Source: Gammaproteobacteria bacterium
Lineage (GTDB): Bacteria; Pseudomonadota; Gammaproteobacteria; Pseudomonadales; Pseudomonadaceae
Assembly (NCBI GenBank): GCA_018826895.1
Contig: JAHJYA010000004.1
Span: 1 to 64,000 of the forward strand
DNA length: 64,000 nucleotides
Reading direction: 5' to 3'
The stretch's first letter is position 1. Each line of letters begins with the position of its first letter. The position numbers and the translations under genes were made by a program. Below are positions 45,001-56,756 of this stretch, piece after piece. The notes under the pieces were generated by a model. The model was not told the origin of the DNA, ran no database searches, and saw only the letters and a program-made list of their open reading frames with translations.

Positions 45001-45387
45001 TTAAACCAAACCTTTCTTCTGCTTGTAATCGCGCACGGCCGCTTTGATGGCGTCCTCGGCGAGCACGGAGCAGTGAATTTTCACCGGCGGCAACGCCAGC
45101 TCTTCGGCGAGCTGAGTGTTCTTGATGGTTTCGGCCTCATCCAGCGTCTTGCCCTTCATCCACTCAGTGGCGAGGGAGCTGGAGGCGATGGCCGAACCAC
45201 AGCCGTAGGTCTTGAACTTGGCATCTTCAATCACGCCCTGCTCGTTGACCTTGATCTGCAGACGCATCACGTCGCCACAGGCCGGCGCACCGACCATGCC
45301 GGTCCCGACATTCGGGTCCTCAGCATCCATCTTGCCGACGTTGCGCGGGTTCTCGTAGTGGTCGATGACCTTTTCACTGTAAGCCAT
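45001..45387 (-). CDS. iscU: Fe-S scaffold protein IscU
   Basis: IscU is the scaffold on which [2Fe-2S] and [4Fe-4S] clusters are built. The 128-residue protein has conserved Cys in [21 protein letters not shown] and [10 protein letters not shown], plus the HscA-recognition LPPVK motif directly before the last Cys region. It is placed between iscS and iscA. Confidence 0.98.
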   Translation of the reverse strand: MAYSEKVIDHYENPRNVGKMDAEDPNVGTGMVGAPACGDVMRLQIKVNEQGVIEDAKFKTYGCGSAIASSSLATEWMKGKTLDEAETIKNTQLAEELALPPVKIHCSVLAEDAIKAAVRDYKQKKGLV

Positions 45388-45434
45388 GTTGGTATTCCTT
45401 CCTCATCAGAGAGTCGCTCTTGCTCGGCGACTAC

Positions 45435-46649
45435 TTAGTGCGCCGCCCACTCGATCTTGGAGATGTCGACGCCGTCTTTGTACATATCCCAAAGCGGCGA
45501 CAACTCGCGCAGCTTGGTGACTGCCTCGCACACTTTCTGCGCGGCATAATCGACCTCTTCATCAGTGGTGAAGCGGCCGAAGGTAAAGCGGATAGAACTG
45601 TGTGCCAGCTCGTCATTGCGGCCCAGGGCACGCAACACATAGGACGGCTCTAGCGAGGCCGAGGTACAGGCCGAGCCGGACGAAACCGCGAGGTCTTTGA
45701 GCGCCATGATCAGCGACTCACCCTCAACGTAGTTGAAACTCAGGTTGAGGTTGTGCGGCACACGAGCAGTCATGCTGCCGTTGACGTACAGCTCTTCCAG
45801 GCCATCAACTTGTTTAAAGAAACGATCGCGCAGCGCCAGAATACGCAGGTTCTCCTGGGCCATTTCTTCCTTGGCGATACGGAATGCCTCACCCATGCCG
45901 ACGCACTGGTGGGTGGCCAGGGTGCCGGAGCGCATGCCGCGCTCGTGACCGCCACCATGGGTCTGCGCTTCCAGACGGACGCGCGGCTTGCGACGCACGT
46001 AAAGCGCGCCAACGCCTTTCGGACCGTAGGTCTTGTGTGCAGAGAAGGACATCAGGTCGACCTTGAGCTTCTCCAGGTCGATTTCCACCTTGCCGGTCGA
46101 CTGGGCCGCATCGACATGCAGGAAGATGCCGCGCGAGCGGGTCAACTCACCGATTGCGCCAATGTCATTGATCGTGCCGACCTCGTTATTCACGTGCATC
46201 AGCGACACCAGAATGGTGTCTTCGCGCAGCGCCGCCTCGACCATGGCTGGAGTAACCAGGCCATCTTCGCCGGGCTCGATATAGGTCACTTCAAACCCTT
46301 CACGCTCGAGTTGGCGGGTGGTGTCCAACACCGCCTTGTGCTCGATCTTCGAGGTAATGATGTGCTTGCCCTTGCTGCTGTAGAAGTGCGCAATACCCTT
46401 GATTGCCAGATTGTTCGACTCGGTCGCACCCGAGGTCCAAACAATCTCACGCGGGTCGGCATTGACCAGCTCGGCCACCTGGCGACGGGCATTCTCCACC
46501 GCTTCTTCGGCTTTCCAGCCAAACACATGGGAGCGCGATGCCGGGTTACCGAAGTTACCGTCGACCAGCAGGCAGTCGCTCATTTTTTGCGCAACGCGCG
46601 GATCGACCGGCGTGGTCGCGGAGTAATCAAGGTAAATAGGCAATTTCAT
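45435..46649 (-). CDS. iscS: Cysteine desulfurase IscS
   Basis: IscS is a PLP enzyme that takes sulfur from cysteine for clusters and tRNA thiolation. The 404-residue protein begins [19 protein letters not shown]. It has the PLP Lys in [12 protein letters not shown] and the active-site Cys in [19 protein letters not shown] 46649 has GGAGA upstream; the open frame extending back into iscR is not used. Confidence 0.98.
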   Translation of the reverse strand: MKLPIYLDYSATTPVDPRVAQKMSDCLLVDGNFGNPASRSHVFGWKAEEAVENARRQVAELVNADPREIVWTSGATESNNLAIKGIAHFYSSKGKHIITSKIEHKAVLDTTRQLEREGFEVTYIEPGEDGLVTPAMVEAALREDTILVSLMHVNNEVGTINDIGAIGELTRSRGIFLHVDAAQSTGKVEIDLEKLKVDLMSFSAHKTYGPKGVGALYVRRKPRVRLEAQTHGGGHERGMRSGTLATHQCVGMGEAFRIAKEEMAQENLRILALRDRFFKQVDGLEELYVNGSMTARVPHNLNLSFNYVEGESLIMALKDLAVSSGSACTSASLEPSYVLRALGRNDELAHSSIRFTFGRFTTDEEVDYAAQKVCEAVTKLRELSPLWDMYKDGVDISKIEWAAH

Positions 46650-46695
46650 CAGTTCTCTCCTATCAGGTCGGGCCACGGCAGGCCTGCCTCTGCCA

Positions 46696-47187
46696 TCAAT
46701 CGACGACAGACGCTTGTATCTTGTCCAGCTGCGGCGTCCTGCCGTTGCAACGGCGCTGATCCTGGCGCTGGGCGACTTCTTGTACTTCGCGGCGAGTGAC
46801 CAGATCGGCCAGACTGATGCCGCTGAGAAACTCATGAATCTGCTGACTGAGGTCACACCACAGGTGATGAGTCAGACAGGTGTCGCCAGCATGGCAATCA
46901 CCCTGCCCCTGGCAGCGCGTGGCATCGACCGACTCGTTGACCGCGTCGATCACCTCGGCTACCTGAATCCCCTGCATGGCCCGCGACAGCTGATAACCAC
47001 CACCCGGACCACGCACACTGGAAACCAGATTGCCGCGGCGCAGCTTGGCGAACAGCTGCTCCAGATACGAAAGGGAAATGCCCTGACGCTCAGAGATATC
47101 GGCGAGGGAAACCGGCCCATGCTGCGCGTGCAACGCCAGATCCAGCATGGCAGTGACGGCGTATCGGCCTTTAGTAGTCAGTCGCAT
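46696..47187 (-). CDS. iscR: Fe-S responsive regulator IscR
   Basis: IscR is an Rrf2-family repressor that senses Fe-S status by binding a [2Fe-2S] cluster. The 163-residue protein has the winged helix ([35 protein letters not shown]) and cluster cysteines in [13 protein letters not shown] (about residues 92, 98 and 104). Two type-1-like IscR sites overlap the promoter upstream, consistent with autorepression of the isc operon. Confidence 0.96.
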   Translation of the reverse strand: MRLTTKGRYAVTAMLDLALHAQHGPVSLADISERQGISLSYLEQLFAKLRRGNLVSSVRGPGGGYQLSRAMQGIQVAEVIDAVNESVDATRCQGQGDCHAGDTCLTHHLWCDLSQQIHEFLSGISLADLVTRREVQEVAQRQDQRRCNGRTPQLDKIQASVVD

Positions 47188-47220
47188 CGGAGGGTAACCA
47201 CGGAATCACAATGTAACGCG

Positions 47221-47249
47221 AGTATGCAATTCCCGAGTATTTAAGTCAA
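47221..47249 (-). promoter_or_regulatory. iscR promoter
   Basis: On the minus strand TTGACT (47249-47244) and CATACT (47226-47221) are spaced by 17 bases. The -35 element lies inside an IscR-type site, so binding would block polymerase. Confidence 0.75.
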
Positions 47250-47279
47250 CTATAAGCCCGATAGTTTTAGTCGGGTTTA
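47229..47279 (-). promoter_or_regulatory. Two adjacent IscR type-1 sites
   Basis: Site A (47229-47253) reads on the minus strand ATAGTTGACTTAAATACTCG then GGAAT, close to the E. coli iscR operator. Site B (47252-47279), read on the plus strand, has ATAAGCCCGATAGTTTTAGT then CGGGTTT. Both match the ATAnnYGACT-N4-YAGTCRRGTAT pattern in part, site A better than B. Confidence 0.7.
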
Positions 47280-47326
47280 GCAGCTGTGAAGGGCGCATAG
47301 GATAGCAAACCGCCGCGCCCCTTGCA

Positions 47327-48106
47327 TCAGGCGCGCGGCGCCTCACCGGGGTCACGGCAGACCCCGGCGAAGTCCTCGTCGCGCAGGGCCGGCAAGTCCT
47401 TTGCGCAATAGTCGCTGCCCAACCCCTGCAAGGCCTTGCACATGCCTTCCAGACGCCCATCGACGGCATGCAGATGATCGAGCAACTGACCAATCGCCCG
47501 CGCCACCGGGTCCGGCATGTCCTGGCCAACGCCGTAAGCGTCGAACCCCAGTTTGCTGGCCATGGCCTGACGCCGCTCGGCCTGCTCGTCATTCAGCGGC
47601 ACGATAATGCGCGCCGGGATACCGACCGCCGTGGCGCCCGCCGGCACAGCCTTGGTCACCACGGCATTGGAGCCAATCTTCGCACCAGCACCCACCGTGA
47701 AAGGCCCCAGCACCTTGGCACCAGCGCCGACCACCACCCCATCTTCCAGCGTCGGGTGGCGCTTACCCGCATCCCAGCTCGTTCCGCCCAGGGTTACCCC
47801 TTGATAGAGGGTGACGTCATCGCCGATCTCGGCGGTTTCCCCGATGACGATGCCCATGCCGTGGTCGATGAAAAAGCGTCGACCGATACGCGCGCCCGGA
47901 TGAATCTCGATACCGGTCATCCAGCGTGCAAAGTTCGACACCACTCGCGCCAGCCACTTCCACTCGCGCTGCCACAACGCGTGCGCCGCCCGGTGCAGCC
48001 AGACGGCATGTAGACCGGGATAGCAGGTCACCACCTCGAGCGTGTTGCGCGCCGCCGGGTCACGATGAAATACACTTCGCACGTCTTCACGCATTTGTTC
48101 AAACAT
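47327..48106 (-). CDS. cysE: Serine O-acetyltransferase
   Basis: CysE makes O-acetylserine, the precursor of cysteine. The 259-residue protein has an N-terminal helical domain and a left-handed beta helix built from hexapeptides ([47 protein letters not shown]). The catalytic DHG and TLGGT motifs are present. It overlaps the end of trmJ by eight bases and precedes iscR, so cysteine supply is placed beside the IscS pathway that consumes it. Confidence 0.95.
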   Translation of the reverse strand: MFEQMREDVRSVFHRDPAARNTLEVVTCYPGLHAVWLHRAAHALWQREWKWLARVVSNFARWMTGIEIHPGARIGRRFFIDHGMGIVIGETAEIGDDVTLYQGVTLGGTSWDAGKRHPTLEDGVVVGAGAKVLGPFTVGAGAKIGSNAVVTKAVPAGATAVGIPARIIVPLNDEQAERRQAMASKLGFDAYGVGQDMPDPVARAIGQLLDHLHAVDGRLEGMCKALQGLGSDYCAKDLPALRDEDFAGVCRDPGEAPRA

Positions 48107-48878
48107 CGCCCTGCCCCCGCTTGTGATGCTTGCCCTGCGCCGCTTTCAAGGTTTCCGTCAGCACGCCACGCAGGATATTCATTTCCAGTCTACTGATGCC
48201 TGCACGGCCATACAGGCGCCGTAGCCGACTCATCAGATGACGTGGCTTGGCCGGGTCGAGAAAGCCGATCTCAACCAGCGTCGCCTCCAGGTGTGCATAG
48301 TAGGATTCCAGCTCATCCGCCGTAGCCGGCTGGCTATTGAGCTCGGTCGTACCCTCTACCTTGGCCATCTTGCTCGGCAAACCTTCGGCCGCCAGCCAGG
48401 CCATGCGTACTTCATAACAAAGCACCTGGACCGCCGCTGCCAGATTCAGCGAGCTGAACGTCGGATCGGACGGGATGTGCACATGGTACTGACAGCGCTG
48501 TAGCTCTTCATTGGTCAGCCCCGCGTACTCACGGCCGAAGACCATCGCGACCTCACCACCGATTGCCGCCTGCTCACAGGCAGCGCTACCGCACTCGCGC
48601 GGATCGAGCATCGGCCAGGGAATACGACGATCCCGCGCACTGGTGCCAACGACCAGGTTGCAGCCCACCAAGGCCTCCTCCAGCGTCGCAACGACCAGCG
48701 CAGAATCAAGGATATCGGTGGCGCCAGACGCCCGCGCATTGGCTTCGTCGCTAGGAAAGTCGATTGGATCGACCAGGACCAGGCGCGACAGCCCCATGTT
48801 TTTCATGGCGCGCGCGGCCCCCCCGATATTGCCGGGATGGCTGGTGTTGACCAGAACCACTCGAATGTTCTGCAGCAA
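48099..48878 (-). CDS. trmJ: tRNA (cytidine/uridine-32-2'-O)-methyltransferase
   Basis: TrmJ is a SPOUT-fold methyltransferase modifying position 32 of tRNA. The 259-residue protein has [20 protein letters not shown] at the N terminus, [14 protein letters not shown], and the knot motif [18 protein letters not shown]. The reading frame begins with TTG at 48878 ([10 protein letters not shown]); no ATG is suitably placed. It is the first gene of trmJ-cysE. Confidence 0.94.
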   Translation of the reverse strand: MLQNIRVVLVNTSHPGNIGGAARAMKNMGLSRLVLVDPIDFPSDEANARASGATDILDSALVVATLEEALVGCNLVVGTSARDRRIPWPMLDPRECGSAACEQAAIGGEVAMVFGREYAGLTNEELQRCQYHVHIPSDPTFSSLNLAAAVQVLCYEVRMAWLAAEGLPSKMAKVEGTTELNSQPATADELESYYAHLEATLVEIGFLDPAKPRHLMSRLRRLYGRAGISRLEMNILRGVLTETLKAAQGKHHKRGQGDV

Positions 48879-49290
48879 AACAGGCGCTCACATGTCTGGC
48901 GAAGGGGCGTCAAATCTTACAGAAGCACCGGGACCAATGCCATGCAACGCGCAGACACCTCTTCATCTGCCGAGGGTCTGTTGCCGCTTCGTTCGCAGCC
49001 GCGCCGGAGCCAGTTTTAGCGCGAGGCAAGGCACGAGATGCGAAGTTTAGCGGGCTAAATGAGCCATCGAGAAACGCTGCATCGCGCTAAAACTGGCCCG
49101 ACCCTACGGGTTGCGCGCCAAATCTCGCCATGCGTTGTTGGAGGACTTGGCAAGGGAACAACCATTACCTGCGCCCTCCGCCTAGCCTGGCGAGATTTTG
49201 CGCGGCAACGCGGCTCGCGACGAAACGGCAACAGACCCTATTTTTTCTGCTAACATGGCCGGCTTTCTTTAACGACCCAGGTGAACATCC
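48879..49290. other. Divergent trmJ/suhB intergenic region carrying an inserted element
   Basis: This 412-base gap separates two divergent genes. A structured 267-base element (48973-49239) fills most of it. The remainder is about 95 bases upstream of trmJ and about 50 bases upstream of suhB. I see no coding frame of interest. Confidence 0.7.
48973..49239. mobile_element. MITE-like element with nested inverted repeats
   Basis: The ends are a perfect 14-bp inverted repeat, AGGGTCTGTTGCCG (48973-48986) and its complement (49226-49239). Similarity continues inward to GCCGCG. Inside the left half, GCCAGTTTTAGCGCGA (49009-49024) pairs perfectly with 49082-49097. Inside the right half, GCGCGCCAAATCTCGCCA (49113-49130) pairs with 49188-49205 with two mismatches. 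No coding frame is evident. Terminal repeats, small size and intergenic position fit a non-autonomous transposable element; a clear target duplication is not visible. Confidence 0.75.
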
Positions 49291-50106
49291 ATGCAGCCCA
49301 TGCTGAATATCGCGCTGCGCGCAGCCCGTAGCGCCGGTGAAATGATCTTCCGCTCGATCGAACGCTTGGACGTCATCTCGGTCGACGAGAAAGATGCCAA
49401 AGACTACGTGACCGAAATCGACCGCTCGGCCGAGCAGTTGATCATCCAGGCGCTGCGCAAGGCCTACCCGACCCACGGTTTCCTGGGCGAGGAAGGCGGT
49501 CTGATCCCCGGCAGCGGCGAAGGCGCCGACTACCTGTGGATCATCGACCCACTGGATGGCACCACCAACTTCGTACGCGGTGTACCGCACTTCGCTGTGA
49601 GCCTGGCGTGCAAATACCGTGGTCGCCTGGAGCATGCCGTGGTCATCGACCCAGTGCGCCAGGAAGAATTCACCGCCAGCCGCGGCCGTGGCGCCGCCCT
49701 CAATGGTCGCCGCCTGCGCGTCAGCCCGCGCAAGAGCCTGGAAGGCGCCCTGCTGGGCACCGGCTTCCCGTTCCGCGACAGCCAATTGGACAACCTGGAC
49801 AACTACCTGAACATGTTCCGCAGCCTGGTTGGTCAGACCGCCGGCGTGCGCCGCGCCGGCGCTGCGAGCCTGGACCTGGCCTACGTTGCTGCCGGGCGCT
49901 TCGATGCGTTCTGGGAGTTCGGCCTGTCGGAGTGGGACATGGCTGCAGGCGCACTACTGATTCAGGAAGCAGGCGGCCTGGTCAGCGACTTCAGCGGCGG
50001 CCACGAATTCCTCGAGAAAGGCCAGATCGTTGCCGGCAACACCAAGTGCTTCAAAGCCGTACTCACAGCGATCCAGCCGCACCTGTCGGCTTCGCTGAAG
50101 CGCTAA
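49291..50106 (+). CDS. suhB: Inositol-1-monophosphatase family protein SuhB
   Basis: A 271-residue Mg-dependent phosphatase that also acts in rRNA antitermination and, in P. aeruginosa, in virulence control. Metal-site motifs are FLGEEGG, WIIDPLDGTTNF and LSEWDMAAGALL. It begins MQPMLNIALRAARSAGEMIF. A strong terminator follows. Its upstream region has been altered by the MITE-like element, which ends 51 bases before the ATG. Confidence 0.96.
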   Translation: MQPMLNIALRAARSAGEMIFRSIERLDVISVDEKDAKDYVTEIDRSAEQLIIQALRKAYPTHGFLGEEGGLIPGSGEGADYLWIIDPLDGTTNFVRGVPHFAVSLACKYRGRLEHAVVIDPVRQEEFTASRGRGAALNGRRLRVSPRKSLEGALLGTGFPFRDSQLDNLDNYLNMFRSLVGQTAGVRRAGAASLDLAYVAAGRFDAFWEFGLSEWDMAAGALLIQEAGGLVSDFSGGHEFLEKGQIVAGNTKCFKAVLTAIQPHLSASLKR

Positions 50107-50117
50107 CCCGCAAGTAG

Positions 50118-50143
50118 AAAACCGGCACTAAGCCGGTTTTTTT
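50118..50143 (+). terminator. Terminator after suhB
   Basis: AAAACCGGC-ACTAA-GCCGGTTTTTTT lies about ten bases past the suhB stop, a classic stem with a U run. Confidence 0.9.
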
Positions 50144-50152
50144 ACGCCCATG

Positions 50153-50180
50153 AAAAAGGCGCCCACTAAGGCGCCTTCTT
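50153..50180 (-). terminator. Terminator after the glycine-zipper gene
   Basis: AAAAAGGCGCC-CACTAA-GGCGCCTTCTT: on the minus strand a GGCGCC stem is followed by TTTTT, ending the leftward glycine-zipper gene that stops at 50197. Confidence 0.8.
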
Positions 50181-50196
50181 CATATCTGTCTAATGC

Positions 50197-50727
50197 TTAT
50201 TGCGTGGCCAACACCAGCTTGCCGTCTTCGACCGGAATACGGCTGCCCGGGTCTTTTTCCATACGGACCTGGCCGACCTTGCCGTCAAGCTCGTATTTGA
50301 CGTTGTAACCCACCAGCTTTTCACTGGTATCAGTCACAGTGCTGCAGCGAGTTTCGGTGGTGGTGTAGGTATCACCTGCCTGCATGTTGCCCTGCACCTG
50401 ATTACCGGCATAACCACCGCCGACAGCGCCTGCGACCGTAGCAATCTTCTTGCCGGTACCGCCGCCTACCTGATTACCGAGCAAGCCACCAACCACTGCA
50501 CCAATGGCGGTACCCGCAATACGGTGCTGATCCTGCACGGGCTTCTGGCGCGTTACCGCGACGTCCTTGCACACCTCACGGGGTGTACGGATGGTTTCGT
50601 TGATCGGCTCCACCGCAAGCACCTCGGCGTAATCCGGACCACCCACCAGGCTGTAAGTGGCAACAGCACCACCGGCGGTTACACCGACAGCACCCAGTAC
50701 CGCACCCACCAGCAAAGACTTGTTCAT
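50197..50727 (-). CDS. Glycine-zipper 2TM envelope protein
   Basis: A 176-residue envelope protein with an N-terminal hydrophobic segment (LLVGAVLGAVGVTAGGAVATY). A central glycine-zipper pair follows: GTAIGAVVGGLLGNQVGGGT and IATVAGAVGGGYAGNQVQGN. This is the Rick_17kDa/YcfJ-type domain. The C-terminal part (CSTVTDTSEKLVGYNVKYEL) resembles other Pseudomonas proteins of this type. No lipobox Cys is seen. Function is unknown beyond a likely envelope location. Confidence 0.82.
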   Translation of the reverse strand: MNKSLLVGAVLGAVGVTAGGAVATYSLVGGPDYAEVLAVEPINETIRTPREVCKDVAVTRQKPVQDQHRIAGTAIGAVVGGLLGNQVGGGTGKKIATVAGAVGGGYAGNQVQGNMQAGDTYTTTETRCSTVTDTSEKLVGYNVKYELDGKVGQVRMEKDPGSRIPVEDGKLVLATQ

Positions 50728-50845
50728 AGCTAACTCCTGACTCTCTTTTATCGGCTTTTCGCCTTATACCCAGCCTTGGACAGGGTTAAGGCGCTGCAAG
50801 TTCAGCCAGACGTGAATTTGCCTGAACCTGCAGAGCCAAAAGCAC

Positions 50846-51751
50846 TCAGGGCCGCTCGTCGACTTCTTCTGTCGCCACCGGCGGAATCAGGTCATCGACA
50901 CTCAGGTTCAGCCAGATCAGCACCACGTTGGCGATATACACCGACGAGTAGGTACCAGCGAACACACCAATGAACAACGCAAAGGAGAAACCGAACAGGT
51001 TATCGCCGGCAAACATCAGCAGCGCACCAATCGCCAACAGCGTGGAGATAGAGGTGGCCAGGGTGCGCAGCAGGGTCTGGGTGGTCGAGATGTTGATGTT
51101 CTCGATCAGCGTCGCCTTGCGCAGCACGCGGAAGTTCTCACGTACGCGGTCGAAGACCACGATGGTGTCGTTCAGCGAGTAGCCGATGATCGCCAGCAGC
51201 GCAGCCAGCACTGTCAGGTCGAAGGTGATCTGGAACAACGCCAGTACACCCAGCGTGACGATGACGTCATGCACCAGCGAGACGATGGCACCCAGCGCGA
51301 ACTTCCACTGAAAGCGGAAGGCCAGGTACAGCATGATGCCGCCCAGAGCCAGCAGCATGCCGAGGCCGCCCTGGTCACGCAGCTCTTCACCGACTTGCGG
51401 GCCGACGAACTCGACTTTCTTCACCTGCAGCTGATCACCACCCTGCTGCAACACGGCCGCGACCTTGTTGCCCAGCTCAGGATCATCGCCCTGCATGCGC
51501 ACCACCACATCGGTAGTCGCACCGAAGCTCTGCACGATGGCATCGCCAAAGCCACCTTCGGCCAGTTGTGCGCGCACTTTGCCCAGGTCTGCAGGCTGCT
51601 CATAGCCCAGCTCGATCTGCGTACCGCCAGTAAAGTCGAGGCCGAAATTCAGGCCCTTGAACGCGACGGCAGCAATGGCCACCAGCGTCAGGACCACGGT
51701 CATGGCGAACGCAAGATTGCGCACGCCCATGAAATTGATCGTACGGTTCAT
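50846..51751 (-). CDS. secF: Protein-export membrane protein SecF
   Basis: SecF forms with SecD an RND-like complex that uses the proton gradient to help protein export. The 301-residue protein has six predicted membrane segments, the periplasmic P4 region (LDFTGGTQIELGY), and the VVFDRVREN and MGGxxLY-like family motifs. It lies ten bases after secD on the same strand. Confidence 0.97.
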   Translation of the reverse strand: MNRTINFMGVRNLAFAMTVVLTLVAIAAVAFKGLNFGLDFTGGTQIELGYEQPADLGKVRAQLAEGGFGDAIVQSFGATTDVVVRMQGDDPELGNKVAAVLQQGGDQLQVKKVEFVGPQVGEELRDQGGLGMLLALGGIMLYLAFRFQWKFALGAIVSLVHDVIVTLGVLALFQITFDLTVLAALLAIIGYSLNDTIVVFDRVRENFRVLRKATLIENINISTTQTLLRTLATSISTLLAIGALLMFAGDNLFGFSFALFIGVFAGTYSSVYIANVVLIWLNLSVDDLIPPVATEEVDERP

Positions 51752-51760
51752 GTCAGCCCC

Positions 51761-53629
51761 TTAAATCCACAACTTCTTGAAGTCACGGCCGCCGTAGATC
51801 AGGTTGACCATGGCACGCGTCACCAGAATCGCGGTGAACATTGATGTCAGGATGCCCAGCGACAGTGTCACAGCAAAGCCCTTGACCGGCCCGGTGCCCA
51901 TGGCGAACAGAATGCCGCCGACCAGCAGTGTGGTCAGGTTGGCGTCGATAATCGCCGAGAACGCCCGGTCAAAGCCCTCATGGATCGCGCGCTGCACCGA
52001 CAACCCATTGGCAATTTCCTCACGAATCCGCGAGAAGATCAGCACGTTGGCGTCCACCGCCATACCCATGGTCAGCACGATACCGGCGATACCCGGTAGG
52101 GTCAGGGTCGCACTCAGCAGCGACATCAACGCCAGCAGCATGACCATGTTCAGCGCCAGAGCCACCGTTGCCAGCACACCGAAGAAACGGTAGATGGCAA
52201 TGATGAACAGCGACACGAACAGCATGCCCCACAACGAAGCACTGACACCCTTGGTGATGTTGTCAGCGCCCAGGCTCGGGCCGATGGTACGTTCTTCGGC
52301 GAAGTACATCGGCGCAGCCAGGCCACCAGCACGCAGCAGCAGAGCCAGTTCACTCGACTCGCCCGGACCATTCAGGCCGGTAATACGGAACTGGCTGCCG
52401 AGCGGCGACTGGATGGTTGCCAGGCTGATGATGCGCTTCTCTTCGGTGAACACCGGCACCGCTACTTCCTGCTCGACGCCATCGACCAGCTCACGCGTGT
52501 AACGCGTGCTTGGCTTCTGCTCGATGAAGATCACCGCCATGCTGCGCCCGACGTTATTGCGGGTGGCGCGGTTCATCAGGTCGCCGCCATGGCCATCGAG
52601 ACGAATATTGACCTGCGGCCGGCCATTCTCATCGAAACTGGCCTGGGCATCGGTCACCTGGTCACCAGTGATGATCAGCTCACGCTCAAGCTGCGCCGGC
52701 GGGCGACCCTCTTCACGAAACTCGAAAGCCTCGGTCGAGGCACGCGAAGCATCCGGGCCTGCGGCCAGACGGAACTCCAGGTTGGCGGTCTTGCCGAGAA
52801 TACGCTTGGCTTCAGCGGTATCCTGTACACCCGGCAGCTCGACGACGATACGGTTGGCGCCCTGGCGCTGGACCAGCGGCTCGGCCACGCCCAGCTCGTT
52901 GACCCGGTTGCGTACTGTGGTGAGGTTCTGGCGGATCGAGTATTCGCGAATCTCTGCCAGCTTGGCCTGGGTCAGAGCCAGACGCAGAACCTGCTGACCA
53001 CCGCGCTCGGCAGCGGTCATTTCGAAATCGGTGAAGTCTTTGCGGATCAGGCTCTGCGCCTTCTCCAGACTATCGGCGTCGACAAAGCCGAGCTGAATCG
53101 CGCCATTGAGTTCAGGCAGGCTGCGGTAGCGCACACGCTCCTTGCGCAGCAGGCTCTTGACCTCGCCTTCGTAAACCTTACGACGAGCTTCGAGGGCTTT
53201 CTCCATGTCGACTTCCAGCAGGAAGTGCACACCACCGGAGAGATCCAGACCCAGCTTCATCGGGCTGGCACCAATGCTGCGCAACCAGTCAGGCGTGGTC
53301 TGCGCCAGGTTCAGCGCGACAACGTAATCGTCGCCCAACGCTTTGCGCACCACATCCTTGGCCGGCAACTGGTCTTCGGCATTGGTCAGGCGCAACAGGC
53401 CACCGCGGCCCGCTTCAGCCACTTCCTGACCTTTGACCTCGATACCGGCTTCGCTCAGCGCACGGCTCGCGCGCGCCAGATCGGCCTGTTCGATCAGCTT
53501 GGCGCTGCTGGTGCCGCTGATCTGGATTGCCGGATCATCCGGATAGAGGTTAGGCGCTGAATAAATGAAGCCGATCGCCAGCACAGCCAGGATCAGCAGG
53601 TATTTCCAGAGTGGGAATCTATTGAGCAT
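51761..53629 (-). CDS. secD: Protein-export membrane protein SecD
   Basis: The 622-residue partner of SecF. It has an N-terminal membrane helix, a large periplasmic domain (LGLDLSGGVHFLLEVD and NRVNELGVAEPLVQRQG), and five C-terminal helices including GIVLTMGMAVDANVLIFSRIREE, the conserved proton-path region. Order yajC-secD-secF is standard. Confidence 0.98.
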   Translation of the reverse strand: MLNRFPLWKYLLILAVLAIGFIYSAPNLYPDDPAIQISGTSSAKLIEQADLARASRALSEAGIEVKGQEVAEAGRGGLLRLTNAEDQLPAKDVVRKALGDDYVVALNLAQTTPDWLRSIGASPMKLGLDLSGGVHFLLEVDMEKALEARRKVYEGEVKSLLRKERVRYRSLPELNGAIQLGFVDADSLEKAQSLIRKDFTDFEMTAAERGGQQVLRLALTQAKLAEIREYSIRQNLTTVRNRVNELGVAEPLVQRQGANRIVVELPGVQDTAEAKRILGKTANLEFRLAAGPDASRASTEAFEFREEGRPPAQLERELIITGDQVTDAQASFDENGRPQVNIRLDGHGGDLMNRATRNNVGRSMAVIFIEQKPSTRYTRELVDGVEQEVAVPVFTEEKRIISLATIQSPLGSQFRITGLNGPGESSELALLLRAGGLAAPMYFAEERTIGPSLGADNITKGVSASLWGMLFVSLFIIAIYRFFGVLATVALALNMVMLLALMSLLSATLTLPGIAGIVLTMGMAVDANVLIFSRIREEIANGLSVQRAIHEGFDRAFSAIIDANLTTLLVGGILFAMGTGPVKGFAVTLSLGILTSMFTAILVTRAMVNLIYGGRDFKKLWI

Positions 53630-53691
53630 GACGCCGCCCGTTATGACGCGGGGCGCCTGAAGCGCCCCGTCGAATGGTGAAAGTGTGCAGC

Positions 53692-54024
53692 TTAGATAGC
53701 TTTCAGCGTGCCTTTGGGCAGGGTCGCCGCGATGGCTACTTTCTGGATCTTCAGCTCGACGGTCTCGGACACTTCGATCACAACAAAGTCATCAGTAACC
53801 TTGTTGACCTTGCCGGCGATACCGCCGCTGGTCACCACTTCGTCACCCTTTTGCAGGTTGCCGAGCAGGTTCTTGTGCTCTTTGGCGCGCTTGGCCTGGG
53901 GACGCCAGATCATCAGGTAGAAGATGACCAGGAAGCCGAGCAGGAAAACCCACTCAAAACCGGAACCAGCCGGGCCGGCCGGAACAGCGCCATCAGCGTA
54001 TGCAGCAGGGATCAAAAAGTTCAT
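53692..54024 (-). CDS. yajC: Preprotein translocase subunit YajC
   Basis: A 110-residue inner-membrane protein associated with SecDF. It has one hydrophobic helix (FEWVFLLGFLVIFYLMIWRP) followed by a basic segment and a soluble domain (GDEVVTSGGIAGKVNKVTDDFVVIEV). It lies between tgt and secD. Confidence 0.96.
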   Translation of the reverse strand: MNFLIPAAYADGAVPAGPAGSGFEWVFLLGFLVIFYLMIWRPQAKRAKEHKNLLGNLQKGDEVVTSGGIAGKVNKVTDDFVVIEVSETVELKIQKVAIAATLPKGTLKAI

Positions 54025-54066
54025 GTAGCACTCCTGTAAAAAGGGGGATCAGAAAAAGGTCTGTCA

Positions 54067-56246
<2,180 letters not shown>

Positions 56247-56320
56247 GATGGCTATAAGGGGTCATTCAGCAAGGGTGCAAGAGCTTACCGGAAATGCTGC
56301 ACGCTGACCACGCAAGTGGA

Positions 56321-56349
56321 TTGACCAACCTCAATACCATCCCTATACT
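56321..56349 (+). promoter_or_regulatory. Promoter of tRNA-Leu
   Basis: TTGACC (56321-56326) and TATACT (56344-56349) are separated by 17 bases, and the mature tRNA begins 13 bases later. The GCGCCGCC after the -10 resembles the GC-rich discriminator of stringently controlled stable-RNA promoters. Confidence 0.8.
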
Positions 56350-56362
56350 GCGCCGCCATTGT

Positions 56363-56447
56363 GCCCCGGTGGCGGAACCGGTAGACGCGGCGGATTCAAA
56401 ATCCGTTTTCGAAAGAAGTGGGAGTTCGAGTCTCCCCCGGGGCACCA
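56363..56447 (+). tRNA. tRNA-Leu (anticodon CAA)
   Basis: The 85-base gene folds as a class II tRNA. The acceptor stem is GCCCCGG pairing with CCGGGGC, followed by A and an encoded CCA. The D arm starts GGCGGAACCGGTAGAC, the anticodon stem is GCGGA/TCCGT with loop TTCAAAA (anticodon CAA, reading UUG), and there is a long variable arm. The T loop is TTCGAGT. CCA is encoded. Confidence 0.96.
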
Positions 56448-56756
56448 TTCTCATCAGCCAGGCTGGCATCCACGCCAGCGGCTAGCAGACAACCCTCGAG
56501 TTGTCGCAAACCTCTCCGAAACAACCCATATCAGCCATGCTACAGCGCGGCCTGGCAGGGGTTGGCATTTGCCTTTGAGTTGGCGTAGAGTTCGGCCAAC
56601 TGTGTTTGCATGGGTCGCCGTGAATCGTGACCTGGTGCAGTAGATCTTCAGATCCGCTACATCCCGCTCGACTTCTATTACTCCTTGCAACCAGTTTCAG
56701 CCCTCCGTTATTCGGATGGAGGCTGTCATTAACTCAAGTTCCAAGGAAATTCAGAC
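56448..56756 (+). other. Long 5' region of the cold-shock gene
   Basis: This 309-base stretch separates the tRNA from the cold-shock gene. It holds no convincing gene. A hairpin, CCTCCGTTATTCGGATGGAGG (56702-56722), lies about 35 bases before the start codon, and AAGGA sits in the ribosome position. Cold-shock mRNAs commonly have long structured leaders; that such a leader is used here is inference. Confidence 0.5.

Noticed and set aside
50197..50727. Glycine-zipper protein as an outer-membrane lipoprotein (SlyB/Pcp type)
   Set aside because: The N terminus has no lipobox Cys; it was kept only as an envelope protein.
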